Below, piece after piece: positions 62,989 through 64,000 of a stretch of DNA of 64,000 nucleotides. Source of the DNA: an uncultured Desulfobulbus sp. (lineage in GTDB: Bacteria; Desulfobacterota; Desulfobulbia; Desulfobulbales; Desulfobulbaceae). The DNA lies in contig NZ_OY760916.1 in NCBI RefSeq assembly GCF_963664075.1, positions 3,989,001-4,053,000 on the forward strand, read 5' to 3'. Under the pieces are notes generated by a model. It saw nothing but the letters and a program-made list of their open reading frames with translations. It was not told the DNA's origin and searched no databases. Position 1 is the first letter of the stretch. Every line of letters begins with the position of its first letter. Position numbers and translations under genes: made by a program.

Positions 62989-63447
62989 TTACTGCGTACT
63001 TCCCCAGAGCAACTCCTTAAAGACCCAACCGGTGATCCCCTGGTCGTGGTGCACCTGAACCCAGGAATCCTGGATGGATAAAACCTGAAACACGGTTCCG
63101 TACATGGCCTGCGCTACAATCTCGGCGTCAAGGCTCGGGGTCTGGCGAACATTGATTGCCTGATCAAGCCCCTCATTGGCTCGCACAATGACTGTAGGAG
63201 TAGGTTGAGTCGTGCTTTGGTACACCCAACCAGTGGATGCTTCAAAATCACGCACTTTGAGCCAGCTACCTTCTCTGCCAATGACCTGCAAAGGAAACCC
63301 ACTATCCAGTTTCCATAAAATGGGTTGATTGGTTCCTGGTGCAACCCGCATGTTAATGCCCTCTCCGGCAACACTAACGATTTGGGCAGTACCGCACTCA
63401 ACCTGCAAGAAAACACAGACAATGGCTCCGAGCAAATATCGCATCAT
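62989..63447 (-). CDS. Secreted protein with two bacterial SH3 domains
   Basis: A 152-residue exported protein. A signal peptide (hydrophobic core LLGAIVCVFLQVECGTAQ) precedes two SH3b domains: GINMRVAPGTNQPILWKL with GSWLKVRDFEASTGWVYQ, and INVRQTPSLDAEIVAQA with SWVQVHHDQGITGWVFKE. SH3b modules bind peptidoglycan or proteins in the periplasm. The start overlaps the stop of the NapH-like gene by four bases (ATGA), which fixes it at 63447 and indicates coupling. The partner role is unknown. Confidence 0.9.
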   Translation of the reverse strand: MMRYLLGAIVCVFLQVECGTAQIVSVAGEGINMRVAPGTNQPILWKLDSGFPLQVIGREGSWLKVRDFEASTGWVYQSTTQPTPTVIVRANEGLDQAINVRQTPSLDAEIVAQAMYGTVFQVLSIQDSWVQVHHDQGITGWVFKELLWGSTQ

Positions 63448-64000
63448 GGATTGGTTCCCTGGTTGTGCCATTCCTTAGCGGGAAACGAAAGCGTGTCCAA
63501 ACGTAGCTGATAGCCAGCGATATCAAGTCCCAGAGCACCATAACGACATCCCTGCACACAGCGTAGGCAGCGAATACATGCATGGCTATTGGGCGACTCA
63601 TTAACCCGAAGCTCCACAGGGCACTCTCGATGACACGCACCGCACTTTGTACATTTATCCGCAGCAAATTTCAACCTAATCAGGCTAATCCGATTAAAGA
63701 GGCCGTAAAAAGCCCCCAGAGGACAAACGATTCGGCAAAACGGACGGGAGATGAGCACACTGGCAATCAGGGTCACAGCCAGGAGAATCAGTTTATTGAC
63801 AAAGAGCCACCCGAGACTGGATCTCAGGCTGGAGTCAAGCAGAAGCATGGGGATCCCGGCTTCGAGGGTTCCGGCGGGACAGATAAACTTACAGAACCAG
63901 GGGAGCCCCATATCAAAATCATTGAGCACAATCAGGGGCAGCAGAATAACCGTTACCACCAAGATCAGGTAGCGACACCAGCCAAGCCAGGCAGGCAAAG
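63444..64000 (-). CDS. NapH/NosR-type ferredoxin membrane protein (5' end beyond the window)
   Basis: The 3' 185 codons of an integral-membrane iron-sulfur protein. Two membrane helices (about residues 8-26 and 66-84 of the visible part) alternate with cysteine motifs CKFICPAGTLE and CRIVCPLGAFYGLFNR, characteristic of NapH/CcoG-like proteins. Two ferredoxin 4Fe-4S motifs follow, CTKCGACHRECPV and CIRCLRCVQGC. Such proteins carry electrons from quinols to periplasmic reductases or redox-cofactor enzymes. The N-terminal part and the pathway it serves lie outside. It is coupled to the SH3b gene. Confidence 0.88.
   Translation of the reverse strand, partial: LPAWLGWCRYLILVVTVILLPLIVLNDFDMGLPWFCKFICPAGTLEAGIPMLLLDSSLRSSLGWLFVNKLILLAVTLIASVLISRPFCRIVCPLGAFYGLFNRISLIRLKFAADKCTKCGACHRECPVELRVNESPNSHACIRCLRCVQGCRYGALGLDIAGYQLRLDTLSFPAKEWHNQGTNP

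Overview
The window looks like a chromosomal segment of a Gram-negative anaerobe, most likely a sulfate-reducer-type Desulfobacterota (Desulfobulbales-like) bacterium. The pointers are a YeiH-type transporter, an FmdE-like protein, a NifA-like activator, two large methyl-accepting chemotaxis proteins, BioG/QueH-type anaerobe enzymes, a UGA-containing selenoprotein gene and a phosphotransfer operon of the GAK type. The assignment is an inference from gene content, because no rRNA gene is present. Apart from short palindromic repeats there is no insertion sequence, prophage or CRISPR array.

Layout, left to right. 0-2.3 kb: the end of cobT, overlapped by an O-methyltransferase gene, probably for the lower ligand of a cobamide. 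3-5.2 kb: two small proteins and a YeiH-family exporter. 6-10.7 kb: an M23 peptidase, the U32 rRNA hydroxylase RlhA and a chemotaxis receptor. 11-16.1 kb: a choline-to-betaine operon (FCD-GntR regulator, BetA, BetB, choline-binding ChoX) with two GntR-type operators in front. 16.5-22.6 kb: a dCache chemotaxis receptor, a DUF2202 protein, a decayed beta-propeller gene, a flavodoxin-fold reductase and a phosphatase/lipid-kinase fusion. 22.6-28.6 kb: a tightly overlapping six-gene operon (PHP-like protein, amphi-Trp protein, PhoU-kinase fusion, NUDIX protein, RimK-like ATP-grasp enzyme, HprK-related kinase B). Its biochemical role is unknown and it is the most intriguing block here. 28.8-32.1 kb: rdgB, queH, a sigma-54 activator and two serine tRNAs. 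32.4-34.6 kb: bioG, bioF and a small ArsC/Spx-like gene with an in-frame UGA in a UxxC motif and a bacterial SECIS-like hairpin right after it.

35-45 kb: a YciA-like thioesterase, an HDOD protein with a MshEN-type secretion/pilus ATPase, fumC, a cation diffusion facilitator, a two-receiver GGDEF protein, an aldo/keto reductase and a ModF-like double ATPase. 45.2-50.8 kb: a purine-uptake operon (BMP-type binding protein, two permeases, Gpt phosphoribosyltransferase, double ATPase) ending in a gamma-carbonic-anhydrase-like gene. 51-55.6 kb: a CBM48-like protein, TrhP (tRNA hydroxylase), a diverged U32-like Fe-S protein, an FmdE-like protein and a YhcC-like radical SAM protein. 55.6-60 kb on the minus strand: a spermidine-synthase-like gene, then MazG-like, kinase, FKBP, tgt and yajC. 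60.4-64 kb: a secreted protein, bioD, bioC, an SH3b protein and the end of a NapH-like ferredoxin membrane protein.

Several pathways are split across the window: biotin (bioG/bioF and bioC/bioD, 27 kb apart), queuosine (queH and tgt) and prephenate-dependent RNA hydroxylation (rlhA and trhP). At least three families of short inverted repeats sit between genes.
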